The notes under the pieces were generated by a model. The model had not been told where the DNA came from. It made no database searches and saw only the letters and a program-made list of their open reading frames with translations. Below, piece by piece: positions 1-9,009 of a DNA stretch of 64,000 nucleotides; the first letter of the stretch is position 1; every line of letters starts with the position of its first letter. A program made the translations under genes and the position numbers. Origin of the DNA: Ceratopteris richardii (lineage: Eukaryota > Streptophyta > Polypodiopsida > Polypodiales > Pteridaceae); the NCBI GenBank assembly GCA_020310875.1, contig CM035438.1, forward strand, positions 93,922,632 to 93,986,631. Direction: 5' to 3'.

Positions 1-7
1 GTGCCCT

Positions 8-155
8 CGCGATACCAGGAGTAGGCTGTCTCTCAGCGGTCGCGATCCCTGTCCCTTCACGTTCGCGATACCCGGCTCTCCTCGCTTGCGATACCTGGCT
101 CGTCACGACAGCGACACCTGGTTGAGGCCGATCGCGATCGCCGGGAGCTCCAAAG
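8..155 (+). repeat. 23-bp tandem repeats in the LINE 5' leader
   Basis: The core CGCGATACCTGG or a close variant begins at 41, 64, 87, 110 and 133, exactly 23 bp apart. A further copy at 8 is out of step by 10 bp. The units are GC-rich and rich in CpG, unlike the surrounding genome. The array touches the window edge and may continue upstream. By analogy with the tandem 5' monomers of mouse L1, which act as promoters, it may be the internal promoter of this LINE; that role is inference. Confidence 0.8.
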
Positions 156-175
156 CTAGAGAAAGAAAGCTATTT

Positions 176-325
176 TAGAAAAAAGAAGAAAAAAAAAAAG
201 AGAAAAAGAGGAGAGAAAAAAGAAAAAAAAAAGAAAAAGAGAAGAAAAAAGAAGAAGGAGAAAAAAAAGAAAAAGAAGGAGAAAAAAAAGAGAGAAAAAA
301 GAAAGAGGAAAATAGGAAAGCTTCA
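176..325 (+). repeat. Purine (A/G) tract in the LINE 5' leader
   Basis: About 150 bp made almost only of A and G on the plus strand, mainly GAA/GAAA runs, between the 23-bp array and ORF1. It creates a meaningless antisense ORF rich in Ser and Phe. Such a tract could form triplex or H-DNA, or act as a spacer in the leader. No coding signal. Confidence 0.85.
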
Positions 326-493
326 GAAAAGAAGAAGTGTGCTCTCCTCTTTTGTGGGATTTTTGGCCTCTTAGTTTTTCCCTGAAAAGTGGGGGGTTGG
401 ATACGATGTGATCGGTGGGGGGAGTTTTCCTTGTTTGTGATCAGTTTTCTCTCCATGTCGGAGGGGTTTGCTGTTGGGCATTGAAAGGTTAAA

Positions 494-1903
494 GTGATGC
501 ATGTTCCTTCAGTCATGGATGTGGCTTCATCCTCTCTCGTGAAAAGTAATCGGGCCGCCCCCCCTGGGGAGACCGGCACACTGGCCGCTCTGCTAGAGGG
601 GGGGTCATGTGCCGCCCCTGGGGCATCCGAAAGTGTTGAATCCCCCATCGTGTCCCTCAGTAGACCCGCAGTGCTGTCTGCTCAGGAGGAGCTCAAGAAA
701 GTTTGCCTCGTCGGCCAAGTGTTTGGCCCTAGGCCCCCGCTCGAAATCGTGCGACAATGGCTTCGTAAAGAGTGGTTCCCTCGAGGACTAATCGTCAGCA
801 AATGTCAGTTCTTACCAGCAAACCACATGCTGCTTGTTTTTGAAAACGAAGAGATGGCGTTCCAAGCGCTAAGCGTTGGCACCTGGCAGCTTGGTCGGGC
901 GACCCTGTGCCTATTCAGATGGTCTCCGGACTTTACTCCCGACAAATCAAAATCACTTTGGTACCCTCTTTGGGTTGAGCTCCCTAACCTCCCATACTTC
1001 TTGTACAACTTCGTGTGGGACATTGTCGCCCCTATCGGCAAACCGTTGGCCTCGCGAGAAGACATTGGTGGTCTCATCTATGAGGGTGCAAGACACTCGT
1101 TCAATGCTAGATGGCACCCACAAATCTGCGTCGAGGCCGACCTCAGTTCGCCGCTTCCACCAACGATCAAAGTGGACATGGGCGAAGGAGATGTTTGGGA
1201 GCAGGATATCACCTACAAAAACCTCCCCAACGCGTGTTTTCGTTGTGGCCAGCAAGGTCACAGGATTAAAGACTGCCCTCTCAGGCAAAAAAACAAGCGA
1301 TTTCAAGAAGCCTCCAAAACTGCTCAAGACAACTTTGGCGACTTGACCCACTCAACCAAGGAAGGGGAAGGCAAGGGCCTCCTAAATCGGCAAGCCGATG
1401 CCGATGGCTTTACTGAAGTTAGAAGAAGAAGGAAAAGAAGTCCGAGGGCCAATGGTGAGAGGAACAACCCGTCAATTACCCCCCACAGCAATTTGTATTG
1501 CAATCTTGGAAAGGAGATCAACGAGCTCGACTACCCAGGTGGAGAGCCACCGGAGGTAGACAACTACGACGAAGCCCTAGAGATCCCTGACAACAAAGAA
1601 ACCCCCCAGGAGGGCTACACTACAAGCAAAGAAGATGGTTTCACTACTAATAATGAAGACAACATGGATAGTGAAAGTTCCATCATTGGATCGATGATCC
1701 CGGAAACGATGCCGAGCACGGGGCCCAATTCTCCCCAGCGGGGGGCATCCCGCAAAGGGAAACAGCCTTTGGAGTTTCCCTGGAAAAGCCCCCATAAGAA
1801 CCGATTTCTAAGTCGGGAGCAGATCCCAGCGAAAAAGAAAGATGAAGCCAAGAGAAGAAAGGACAAGGCTCCCTCCCGCAAAGAGGGATCAATACAAAAA
1901 TGA
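494..1903 (+). CDS. LINE ORF1 protein: RNA-binding DUF4283 and CCHC zinc knuckle
   Basis: The 469-aa ORF1 protein of a plant L1 element; in this family it binds the element RNA to form the ribonucleoprotein. Residues about 65-230 match the DUF4283 pattern seen in plant LINEs, including the stretch KEWFPRGLIV and the WVELPNLPYFLYN region. A canonical CX2CX4HX4C knuckle follows at C248, C251, H256 and C261. The C-terminal half is charged, Pro/Ser/Lys-rich and probably disordered. The start at 494 is the first ATG after the purine tract; the next in-frame ATG (497) makes almost no difference. The stop codon overlaps the ORF2 start in the tetramer ATGA. No frameshift or premature stop is visible. 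Confidence 0.92.
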   Translation: MMHVPSVMDVASSSLVKSNRAAPPGETGTLAALLEGGSCAAPGASESVESPIVSLSRPAVLSAQEELKKVCLVGQVFGPRPPLEIVRQWLRKEWFPRGLIVSKCQFLPANHMLLVFENEEMAFQALSVGTWQLGRATLCLFRWSPDFTPDKSKSLWYPLWVELPNLPYFLYNFVWDIVAPIGKPLASREDIGGLIYEGARHSFNARWHPQICVEADLSSPLPPTIKVDMGEGDVWEQDITYKNLPNACFRCGQQGHRIKDCPLRQKNKRFQEASKTAQDNFGDLTHSTKEGEGKGLLNRQADADGFTEVRRRRKRSPRANGERNNPSITPHSNLYCNLGKEINELDYPGGEPPEVDNYDEALEIPDNKETPQEGYTTSKEDGFTTNNEDNMDSESSIIGSMIPETMPSTGPNSPQRGASRKGKQPLEFPWKSPHKNRFLSREQIPAKKKDEAKRRKDKAPSRKEGSIQK

Positions 1904-4900
1904 TTGTCATCTCGCTAAATGCTAGGGGGCTAACCGATCCCTCAAGAGCGGCCATCATTGGTCAATGGCTCCGCGACATTAGCTTAAAACCAGACATTAT
2001 ATGCATTCAAGAGATTAAAATTGACGGAGAAGACCTTCTGAAGCGGCTCAGACAGGTTTCCTCGGCCCATGTGTGGATCCCAACAAAGCACCAGCGGGGG
2101 TCCGGTGGAACGGCTATCGATGTTAAACAACCCTGGCTTGAAAAGCTTGAGAACTCCATTGAAGATGTAAATCACCGTTGGATTGCGGTTTCTTTTGGTG
2201 CTCCCCTCTGTGTTACTATGGTTTCTTTGTACGCCCCTAACGGGGATTTGGAGAGGTTGAACACTTGGACTTCTCTTGACTCGCTTCCCCACAACGTGCT
2301 TATTTGTGGAGACTTCAACATGGTGGAGGACCCTACGGACAGATGGATGGGCAAGGGTAGGGTCATCGACAGTCGGGAGAAAGAAACGTGGGACATGACC
2401 AAACTCCACTTGGATCTGGTCGAATTCAAAGACTCGAATGGCTTTTCGTGGTCGAATCTCCAAGCGGGTGAGGATCTGAGGAAAGCTAGGCTTGATAGAT
2501 GCTACATCTCTCAGAGCTTTACTCTTCAGTGGGGTCACCCTACCATCACGCAACGCACTGACCTCACCATCTCCGATCACTACCCGATTGTTATCACTTT
2601 TCAACCTTCCAACAAGATCCGCAAGGCCCCGTGGTTCCATGCCAACGCTACCACTTTCTCTCTCCCCTCGGTCCACCAAGAGATCGCCGAGGTATGGACG
2701 GTGGCGTTCGCCTCGGGCTTGGCCCCAGCCAAGTGCTGGAGAAGCGCGGTCGACAGGTCTCGTAAGATCATGATCAGAACTAAGAAGATGCTCGAAACTG
2801 TGCGGCGGGCTCGTAGGGAAGCTCTTTACCACAGACTCTGGCGGCTCGAGGAGGAAGTGAATAAAGGAAAACACCAAGCACAGAAAGGCCTCCGAAAAAT
2901 CAGGGCAGGGTTGAGATACGAGGAAGAAGTTCAAAGGAAAAACTTGCAAATCTTCTTCAAGGAGTGGTGGGCCGGCAAAGCCGACAAACCCACCAAAGAG
3001 ATGTGCCGTATCCTTAAAAGGAAACACAACAGAGAGGCGATCCCTCTACTACTGGACCCACATGGCAATGTATGCAATTCGGAAGAAGATAACCTTGGCA
3101 TCATCGAAGGACACTTCACGAGACTCCTGGGAACCTCGAATCCCCTCTCCCACCAGAGAAGGGACTGCTTGGCTGCCATTTCTAGGGTTTCCCCCCGGAG
3201 AATTCCACCCAACCTCCTCCCCCTGCTTCATGCCCCTATTTCCGAATCAGAAATCATTGAGGTCATTGATGCCCTCCCCCTCGGTAAAAGCCCGGGACCC
3301 GACGGACTCACTAACGAGTTCTTTAAATCCTTTAAGCTGGTGATTGCCACCCCTCTTCGGATGGTTTGGCAAGAAGTGCTAAAGTTTGGTGCTCTCCCTT
3401 CTTGTCTAAACAATGGAGTTATCAAACTTGTACACAAGAAGGGGGAAAAGAACAGAATCGAGAACTGGCGACCTATCACGATGCTCCAAACAGGATACAA
3501 GATCATCGCCAAAGTCATTGCCAACAGACTCTCGTGCCACCTGAGATCTTGGCTGAGTGAGGACCAAAAAGGCTTCATCAAGGGCAGGTCCATCCTGGAA
3601 ACCATTATGGATATTTGGGAAGGCATTCAATTTGCAAATGAGTCTAAACAAGATGTGGTTTTCCTTAAGATCGACTTTGACAAAGCCTACGATAGGCTAG
3701 AATGGGACTATATTCTACAGTCGCTCCAAGACCTCGGATGTAGTCAGAAATTCACTAAGATGATCGCGACCCTCCTCGGCAACGCAACGACCCAAATTAG
3801 CGTTAACGGCAAACTTTCGAAGGCGATCCATCTTAAAAGATCTATTAGACAAGGGTGCCCTCTTGCCCCCCTTCTCTTTGCCATCGCCACTGAGGGGCTG
3901 AGCAGACTTGTGGCTCATCATGTGGAGGCTGGCAATATCAAAGGCCTTCAGCTTCCTCACGATCACAGTCAAATCAACATGAGACTTTTTGCAGACTATA
4001 TGAACGCGTTCGTTCACAATGATAATACCAGCCTGGAGACTTTCTGGAGGTGTCTTGATACCTTTTGTGAGGCCTCTGGATCCAAAATCAACCACAATAA
4101 GACCGCCTTTAGGGCCATTGTGGGACATCAACCTGGCCTTCTCATTGATCATGGCTGTCAAATCATTCCGCAGGGCCAAATCTTTCGGCTGCTTGGAATC
4201 CCCTTGGGGTTTGGCGTATCTATGGAGCAGCGATGGAACTGGGTGCTGGCCAAACTTGAAAACAAGCTCAATTACTGGAGAGGTATGCAAATCAATCTCG
4301 CTGGATGGGCGATGGTTATCAACACGTTCCTCCTCTCGTCTACCATCTATTTCCTCTCGTGCTGGAGACCGAATGAGCAAGGCCTGTCCAAGCTGAATAG
4401 CATCTGCAGAAACTTTCTCTGGACGGGGGATCATAACAGAAGGGGGGTGCCTAAAATCAAATGGGCCATCTGCACCAGCCCTAGAGATAGCGGGGGACTT
4501 GGCATCCTGGACATTGGGTGCATGGCTAACAAACTGGCAGCCAAATGGATGATTAAAGCTTGGTGCAATAGGGAGGCCTCGTGGGCCAAGCTGATCTTCA
4601 GAAACAAAAAGGAGTTGGCCCTCACGGGGTCCCCGAACTGGAAGAACCATGACATCATGACCCTGCTATTCTCCCCGATACCTGTCTTCCCGAAGGGCTC
4701 CACTCTCGTATGCTCTCTGTGGAAGGGCTGGAATAAAGTCAAAGGCTTCACAAGAATCAGTGAGGACTGGAAGTGGGCGGCCGGAATCAGACAAAACGAC
4801 TCTATCTGGTTTCCGATACATGGCATCCGGAGTGTGGAGTCGTGGAACATTCAAAATGCCAAGAAGTTATGGAACAAAGGATTCAAAAAATGGAAACACC

Positions 4901-5724
4901 TCTGGAAACAAGACACCAACAGTTGGATCAACTACGAGGATATCGACCCTCGCATAAACATCTCCTACGAAGAATGGAACACCTTGCAAAGCAGATGCCT
5001 CGCTTGGGATCGTCGCAAAACCCGCCTTCTCTTGGGACATGATGCTCCGAACGCGCGTGGTCTTAAATGGCACAATGGGAATTGCCTACTCAAAATCCCG
5101 AACATCAAAGAAACGACTGACCTCCAGATCAGCCTCAACAAGAAGTGGTGCCTGTCTTGGACGCGGCTTCGGTGGGACATGAAATTCATGGGTATCTGGC
5201 ACCCACTTATTGAGATTAAGAAGTCGGTCCTCTTATGGCAAATTCTTCATCGCGGAATTTGGACTAACCATAAGGCAAGCAAAATCTGTGGGACCCCTCC
5301 GTGGTGCAAACGCTGCCACCGTGCAATCGAAGATGTCCCACACATCTTCCTTACATGCCCCAACTCATACAAAATCTGGCAGAGGGTTGGACTGAAAATC
5401 AGAGTTCAGAAACAGCTTAGCTGGAAACAAGTCCTTTTGGGTGAAGCGATTGGTTGCTCTGCGGCTCTCTGGAACGCTATCAGAGGGGAAGTCCTGTGGA
5501 AAATTTGGCGGGAGCGGTGTGCTCTCAACTTCGGCGACCCCCCCAGGGAGTGGTCGATTGAAAAATCTCTACTCCTCCTTGGCAAAAGAATTGTCAACAG
5601 TAAGAAATCCCCCCCCTTTAGACACCATCAAGTTTTCCTTTTGATCAACAACAAGCTCAAACCCAAGTGGGTCCCGCATGAGGGCGACGAGAGGGTGATC
5701 AACCTTCTTTGTATTGCAAACTAG
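1900..5724 (+). CDS. LINE ORF2 polyprotein: endonuclease, reverse transcriptase, zf-RVT (RT active site altered)
   Basis: A 1274-aa protein that in this family nicks the target and reverse transcribes the RNA at the nick. N-terminal EEP (APE-like) endonuclease: N7, E38, GDFN at 137-140 and SDH at 225-227 are all present. RT: GPDGLTNEFFK near 466, FDKAYD near 593, RQGCPLAPLLFA near 650. The YxDD-type box reads FADY (D699-Y700), where the sister copy at 16-19 kb has FADD, so one catalytic Asp is replaced by Tyr (codon TAT at 3997-3999). A zf-RVT domain with LLWQIL and LTCPNS lies at about 1085-1165. No RNase H domain follows it, unlike some plant L1s. Translation probably restarts at the ATGA overlap with ORF1. 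The frame is otherwise intact. Confidence 0.94.
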   Translation: MIVISLNARGLTDPSRAAIIGQWLRDISLKPDIICIQEIKIDGEDLLKRLRQVSSAHVWIPTKHQRGSGGTAIDVKQPWLEKLENSIEDVNHRWIAVSFGAPLCVTMVSLYAPNGDLERLNTWTSLDSLPHNVLICGDFNMVEDPTDRWMGKGRVIDSREKETWDMTKLHLDLVEFKDSNGFSWSNLQAGEDLRKARLDRCYISQSFTLQWGHPTITQRTDLTISDHYPIVITFQPSNKIRKAPWFHANATTFSLPSVHQEIAEVWTVAFASGLAPAKCWRSAVDRSRKIMIRTKKMLETVRRARREALYHRLWRLEEEVNKGKHQAQKGLRKIRAGLRYEEEVQRKNLQIFFKEWWAGKADKPTKEMCRILKRKHNREAIPLLLDPHGNVCNSEEDNLGIIEGHFTRLLGTSNPLSHQRRDCLAAISRVSPRRIPPNLLPLLHAPISESEIIEVIDALPLGKSPGPDGLTNEFFKSFKLVIATPLRMVWQEVLKFGALPSCLNNGVIKLVHKKGEKNRIENWRPITMLQTGYKIIAKVIANRLSCHLRSWLSEDQKGFIKGRSILETIMDIWEGIQFANESKQDVVFLKIDFDKAYDRLEWDYILQSLQDLGCSQKFTKMIATLLGNATTQISVNGKLSKAIHLKRSIRQGCPLAPLLFAIATEGLSRLVAHHVEAGNIKGLQLPHDHSQINMRLFADYMNAFVHNDNTSLETFWRCLDTFCEASGSKINHNKTAFRAIVGHQPGLLIDHGCQIIPQGQIFRLLGIPLGFGVSMEQRWNWVLAKLENKLNYWRGMQINLAGWAMVINTFLLSSTIYFLSCWRPNEQGLSKLNSICRNFLWTGDHNRRGVPKIKWAICTSPRDSGGLGILDIGCMANKLAAKWMIKAWCNREASWAKLIFRNKKELALTGSPNWKNHDIMTLLFSPIPVFPKGSTLVCSLWKGWNKVKGFTRISEDWKWAAGIRQNDSIWFPIHGIRSVESWNIQNAKKLWNKGFKKWKHLWKQDTNSWINYEDIDPRINISYEEWNTLQSRCLAWDRRKTRLLLGHDAPNARGLKWHNGNCLLKIPNIKETTDLQISLNKKWCLSWTRLRWDMKFMGIWHPLIEIKKSVLLWQILHRGIWTNHKASKICGTPPWCKRCHRAIEDVPHIFLTCPNSYKIWQRVGLKIRVQKQLSWKQVLLGEAIGCSAALWNAIRGEVLWKIWRERCALNFGDPPREWSIEKSLLLLGKRIVNSKKSPPFRHHQVFLLINNKLKPKWVPHEGDERVINLLCIAN

Positions 5725-5865
5725 GAATCAACCAAGCCTCCCCTGCTTTGTGGGATTTGGGGGGTCCCGTGGGCACTAGTCCCATTCTATTGTACCTTTG
5801 TTTCTTAATTTAATTCAAGTCCGGGAGAGTAGGCTATTGCCGAACTTCCTTTATATAAAAAAAAA
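5725..5865 (+). other. LINE 3' tail and poly(A)
   Basis: A 3' UTR of about 130 bp with the block GGGGTCCCGTGGGCACTAG near 5761, a T-rich middle, the block GCCGAACTTCC near 5840, then A9. The same blocks recur at 38.07-38.24 kb (a 5'-truncated copy) and, diverged, at the 3' ends of the SINEs at 27.1-28.8 kb. It is therefore a good candidate for the region recognised by the LINE reverse transcriptase. Confidence 0.85.
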
Positions 5866-6278
5866 TTCATGTCTCTCCAAGTTATGAGTAGATATATTCT
5901 ACATAAACTACAACTATAACTGTTTAAAAGTCAAGAGCATTGTATGGTCTCGATTTTTATACTAGGTGCTCAAAATAAATGGTTTTCTTAGTATAGGTGG
6001 TCATACTAAGTGATTTCTATTGCTTCATGAAGCTTACAACAGGTACTGAGACGTCAATGCATATGACTTTTTTTGTGTTTAAACTTCGAGGTGCTCTATT
6101 ATCTCTCCTTCATTGAAACATATATAGAATTTCTCAACAATATGAGCTTTAAATCTATTGTTAATAAATATTTGAGTCAGGAAGCTTTCCCAAACCTTTT
6201 TGTTACAAGTTTCAAAGATGTTCTAGTATGCTTATTTCAAGTTATTGTTTTTGGAGAACATTCAAGGTTTGGTGACCG
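5866..6278. other. AT-rich spacer, no gene seen
   Basis: Between the LINE tail and the foldback. The longest ORFs are short and show no family features. Confidence 0.6.
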
Positions 6279-6430
6279 GTTCTATTTCTAAAGTGAGCTA
6301 GAAGAAGTGTGCTCTCATATCACATAATTGATTTGAATAATAGAGACACAAAAACTTTGTGTGTCTCTTATTCAAATCAATTATGGAATGTGAAAGTACA
6401 CTTGCTGTACCACATTTAGAACAAGAATCT
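6279..6430. repeat. Long foldback (inverted repeat), MITE-like or miRNA-precursor-like
   Basis: Two arms of about 70 bp meet near 6353 with almost no loop. The inner 30 bp or so (CATAATTGATTTGAATAA against TTATTCAAATCAATTATG) are nearly perfect, and the outer parts are progressively more mismatched. No convincing terminal target duplication was found. The shape fits a small foldback transposon or a young MIR-type hairpin; sequence alone does not separate the two. Confidence 0.65.
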
Positions 6431-6559
6431 TAAAAAACCTAGAGTACAATGTGAGAGATAATAACCTGAACCTCTAGAAAACTTGGAATATAGAGCCATG
6501 CAAAAGTCCTTGACCTGTCGAGTATCCTTTGCTCATGCATAAATTGGAATATTGAATAT

Positions 6560-7040
6560 GCTATCCAGCATTTTGATTTTTGTAATTAGCATAAGGGCTA
6601 CTAATTAGCATATGGATTGTGTAGATTTTTATACTTACTATGCTAGTAAACATACTAATTGTGCTACTTGGCATATGGGTTGTTATTATCAACATGGAAA
6701 ATATGGTAATTAACGTACACATTACGCTAAGTAACATACAAATTTTACTTATTCGCATAATGACTGTGCTAATGAACATATCAGACTTATAACTAGCATA
6801 ACGATTGAGCTAATTAGCATCTTAATTGTGCTACATAACATATTTGCTGTGTTTGAAGGTATAGTTTCTAAACTACTTATCATATTGGCTCTTTTGTTTA
6901 GTGGATTGACTCTCCTATTAGTCATAATGACTGTCGTAAACAACGTGGTGATTATGCTAGTTAGTGTGATTGCTCTTCCTCTAAGCATATTCACTAAGGT
7001 AGTTACGGCACTGATTGTCCTATCCCTCACAAATAGGTTT
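6560..7040. repeat. 21-bp palindromic repeat array, block 1 (degenerate)
   Basis: Imperfect tandem units of about 21 bp centred on the 12-bp palindrome TGCTAATTAGCA, each followed by an AT-rich linker. This block is the most degenerate of the three and merges at about 6840-7040 into sequence shared with 10.2 kb and 11.3 kb. Confidence 0.7.
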
Positions 7041-7239
7041 TCTTTGGATTAGGTATTGGTCAAAGTTTCTCTCATCAAAGTATATATGCAAAATAGAAAG
7101 GGGCTTTGAGGATATAAGATTCAATAACAAAACGGGGACACTTATATAATGTGACGTGACTACGTGTACATAATTATGTTTTTTTCATTGTTGAAAGTGC
7201 ATGTCTTAGTTAATTAATCTATCTTATCCCCTTTGATCC
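7041..7239. other. Spacer, nothing recognised
   Basis: AT-rich sequence between the first 21-bp array and the decayed minus-strand frame. No element, RNA or coding signal seen. Confidence 0.5.
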
Positions 7240-8100
7240 ATCTTGGAGCAATAAAGATATTTCCTTTTTGCAAGAATCCAAGCCAAAAAGCATAGATGTG
7301 CTCACCTTCAAGAGTCACTGAGTAGCTCTTCATAACATTGAACTCTTTTTTTTGTAATAGAATTTATGCACAACATAACACCCATGAGCAATTGCATTGC
7401 CTCAACATTGGTTCCATTATCTAGGTTCACTAAAAGTCGTTACCAATACTCAAAGCAACAATTAGTGCATCATGATGACCTTCAATATGTGAAACTATCA
7501 TAGCCATTTGTATCTTGCTCATTTGACAAAGATTCATGACTTGGTCCTTTTCCTCTGGTAATGGTAGAAAAAAAATGGAAAGTCTAGGGCTACACATCGT
7601 TTTTGTTGGTACGATCATTCTAATTACATTGCATGCGTGCATCACAAAAGCTTGATAGTTTCATGGCTACAAGTCTATTTGCATCTCACACATTGTGATG
7701 GAAACCAAACATGCAAGTTGTGAGATTTCTCTATAGCTACATAATTCAACCTTTAGTGTCTCTTCACATCGCTTTGGTTGACTTCCTAGAATACATGTTT
7801 CCATCATCTCTCCTTTGCGGGCTAGGTTGAACTTGCTCCCCTAGATAGGTTGCTCTTGCAATAATCAAGAACATCTGGTACACACTTCATAATGTTGCCA
7901 TTGAGTTCTAATTGTTCCCATGTCAAGGTTCTCTTAATCAATGTGCCTACACCATCATGCTCTCCTTTCCCATGCCATGTTCTGAAGATGAATAGGTCAT
8001 ATCCATTCCTGTCAGTCCTCCATTTCTTGCAATGAAATAATATGGTACAATAACCTTCATTTTGAAGGTTTAACCATCCGATTATATCAAGGGCCATATT
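7240..8100 (-). pseudogene. Decayed transposase-like gene fragment (HGKGxxDGxG motif)
   Basis: The minus-strand frame at 7822-8097 (91 aa) contains HGKGEHDGVGTLIKR, followed by an EQL...LDYC segment. From memory, a block of the form H-G-K-G-x-x-D-G-x-G-x-x-x-K-R recurs in a widespread, poorly described group of eukaryotic transposase-like proteins. I cannot name the family safely. Weak coding signal continues in broken frames towards 7240, with many stops. No terminal inverted repeats were located. It may be the core of the repeat-rich unit between 6.5 and 12 kb, since the arrays lie on both sides. Treat the assignment as a lead. Confidence 0.4.
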
Positions 8101-9009
8101 GAATGAATGCCCTCTACCATGGATAATTGTAACGTAGCATTAGGCAATGCTAGACAAACAATATATCATGCATCTTATCATTGAACATAAAGAAATGGAT
8201 GGTTTATACAATATGCGTAGCTCTTTGATAGTATGTGATAAGAACAAGAATGATAACTTGAATTGATTTTTGATGGATAATCTAAATTAGGAAAAATCTA
8301 TAGTTTTTAGCAAAATGAATAATTGAAACAATTACAACATCTTGATATTTCTAAAGGTAATCCTTGAATTGTTCTACTTTGCATCTAGCTACATAGTTAT
8401 GTGTGATAAAACTTCAAGAACAACCCAAAATTCATCTCCTTCCACAACAAAAGTTTTATTTTTAAGCTTATTCCATGTTTTTAATTTTCTTTCTCATATG
8501 CAAACACTTTGACACATATACTACAATACTCTACATCGATGTTTCATGAGAGCAGGTCTCCAAGTTTTAGACTCCAAAATCCTTAAATTCTCCCATCAAG
8601 CATGCTCTTTCAAGAAAAAATGAAGGAAGTTCCATTGTACAAAAAATTGACTCCCAAAGATGGGTAATACTCTTGAAAGTGTGCATGTCTATGACAAACC
8701 CTTTCATAAGGTTATCATCCTAAGATGCACAGGTAGCACATTTGCACTAGTGCACAATTCTATGAACCTTTGATGGGAGCTGGTTCAAGATTTCCTTTAG
8801 AAAGGACATAAGTACGTGATACTCACCATAACTAGAACGTCTATCCTTCATTAGTTAGACAAAGACCTGCTTCAATAGCTCAAACTTCCTCAGCTAAATC
8901 GAACTTCTTGAGCTCAACAGTGTAGTCTAGATATCTTTGTAAAAACTTTTGAAAGAGTTCAACTCGAAAGAAAACAAAAGATATCATTAATGATGAGCTT
9001 GATAGAATA
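8101..9009. other. Spacer with scattered stops, nothing recognised
   Basis: AT-rich sequence with no ORF showing a domain. It could be more of the decayed unit on the minus strand, but no motif supports that. Confidence 0.5.

Larger units (their letters stand above)
1..5865 (+). mobile_element. Nearly full-length L1-type LINE (copy 1)
   Basis: Non-LTR retrotransposon of the plant L1 clade. Parts in order: a 5' leader with short tandem repeats and a purine tract, ORF1 (494-1903), ORF2 (1900-5724), a 3' tail of about 140 bp, and nine A at 5857-5865. Both ORFs are open from end to end. The first base of the window is already inside the 5' repeats, so the true 5' end and the left target duplication are probably outside. 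Two other pieces of the family (16.2-19.2 kb and 38.07-38.24 kb) and a diverged antisense ORF1 fragment (24.8-25.3 kb) lie in the same window. The copy looks young, but its RT active site is altered (see ORF2). Confidence 0.93.

Noticed and set aside
175..648. 157-codon minus-strand ORF ending in Phe/Ser repeats
   Set aside because: Created by the purine tract in the LINE leader.
1984..3027. 347-codon minus-strand ORF inside LINE ORF2
   Set aside because: Antisense shadow of a GC-richer real coding frame; no domain.
3715..4650. 311-codon minus-strand ORF inside LINE ORF2
   Set aside because: Antisense shadow of the RT region; no domain.
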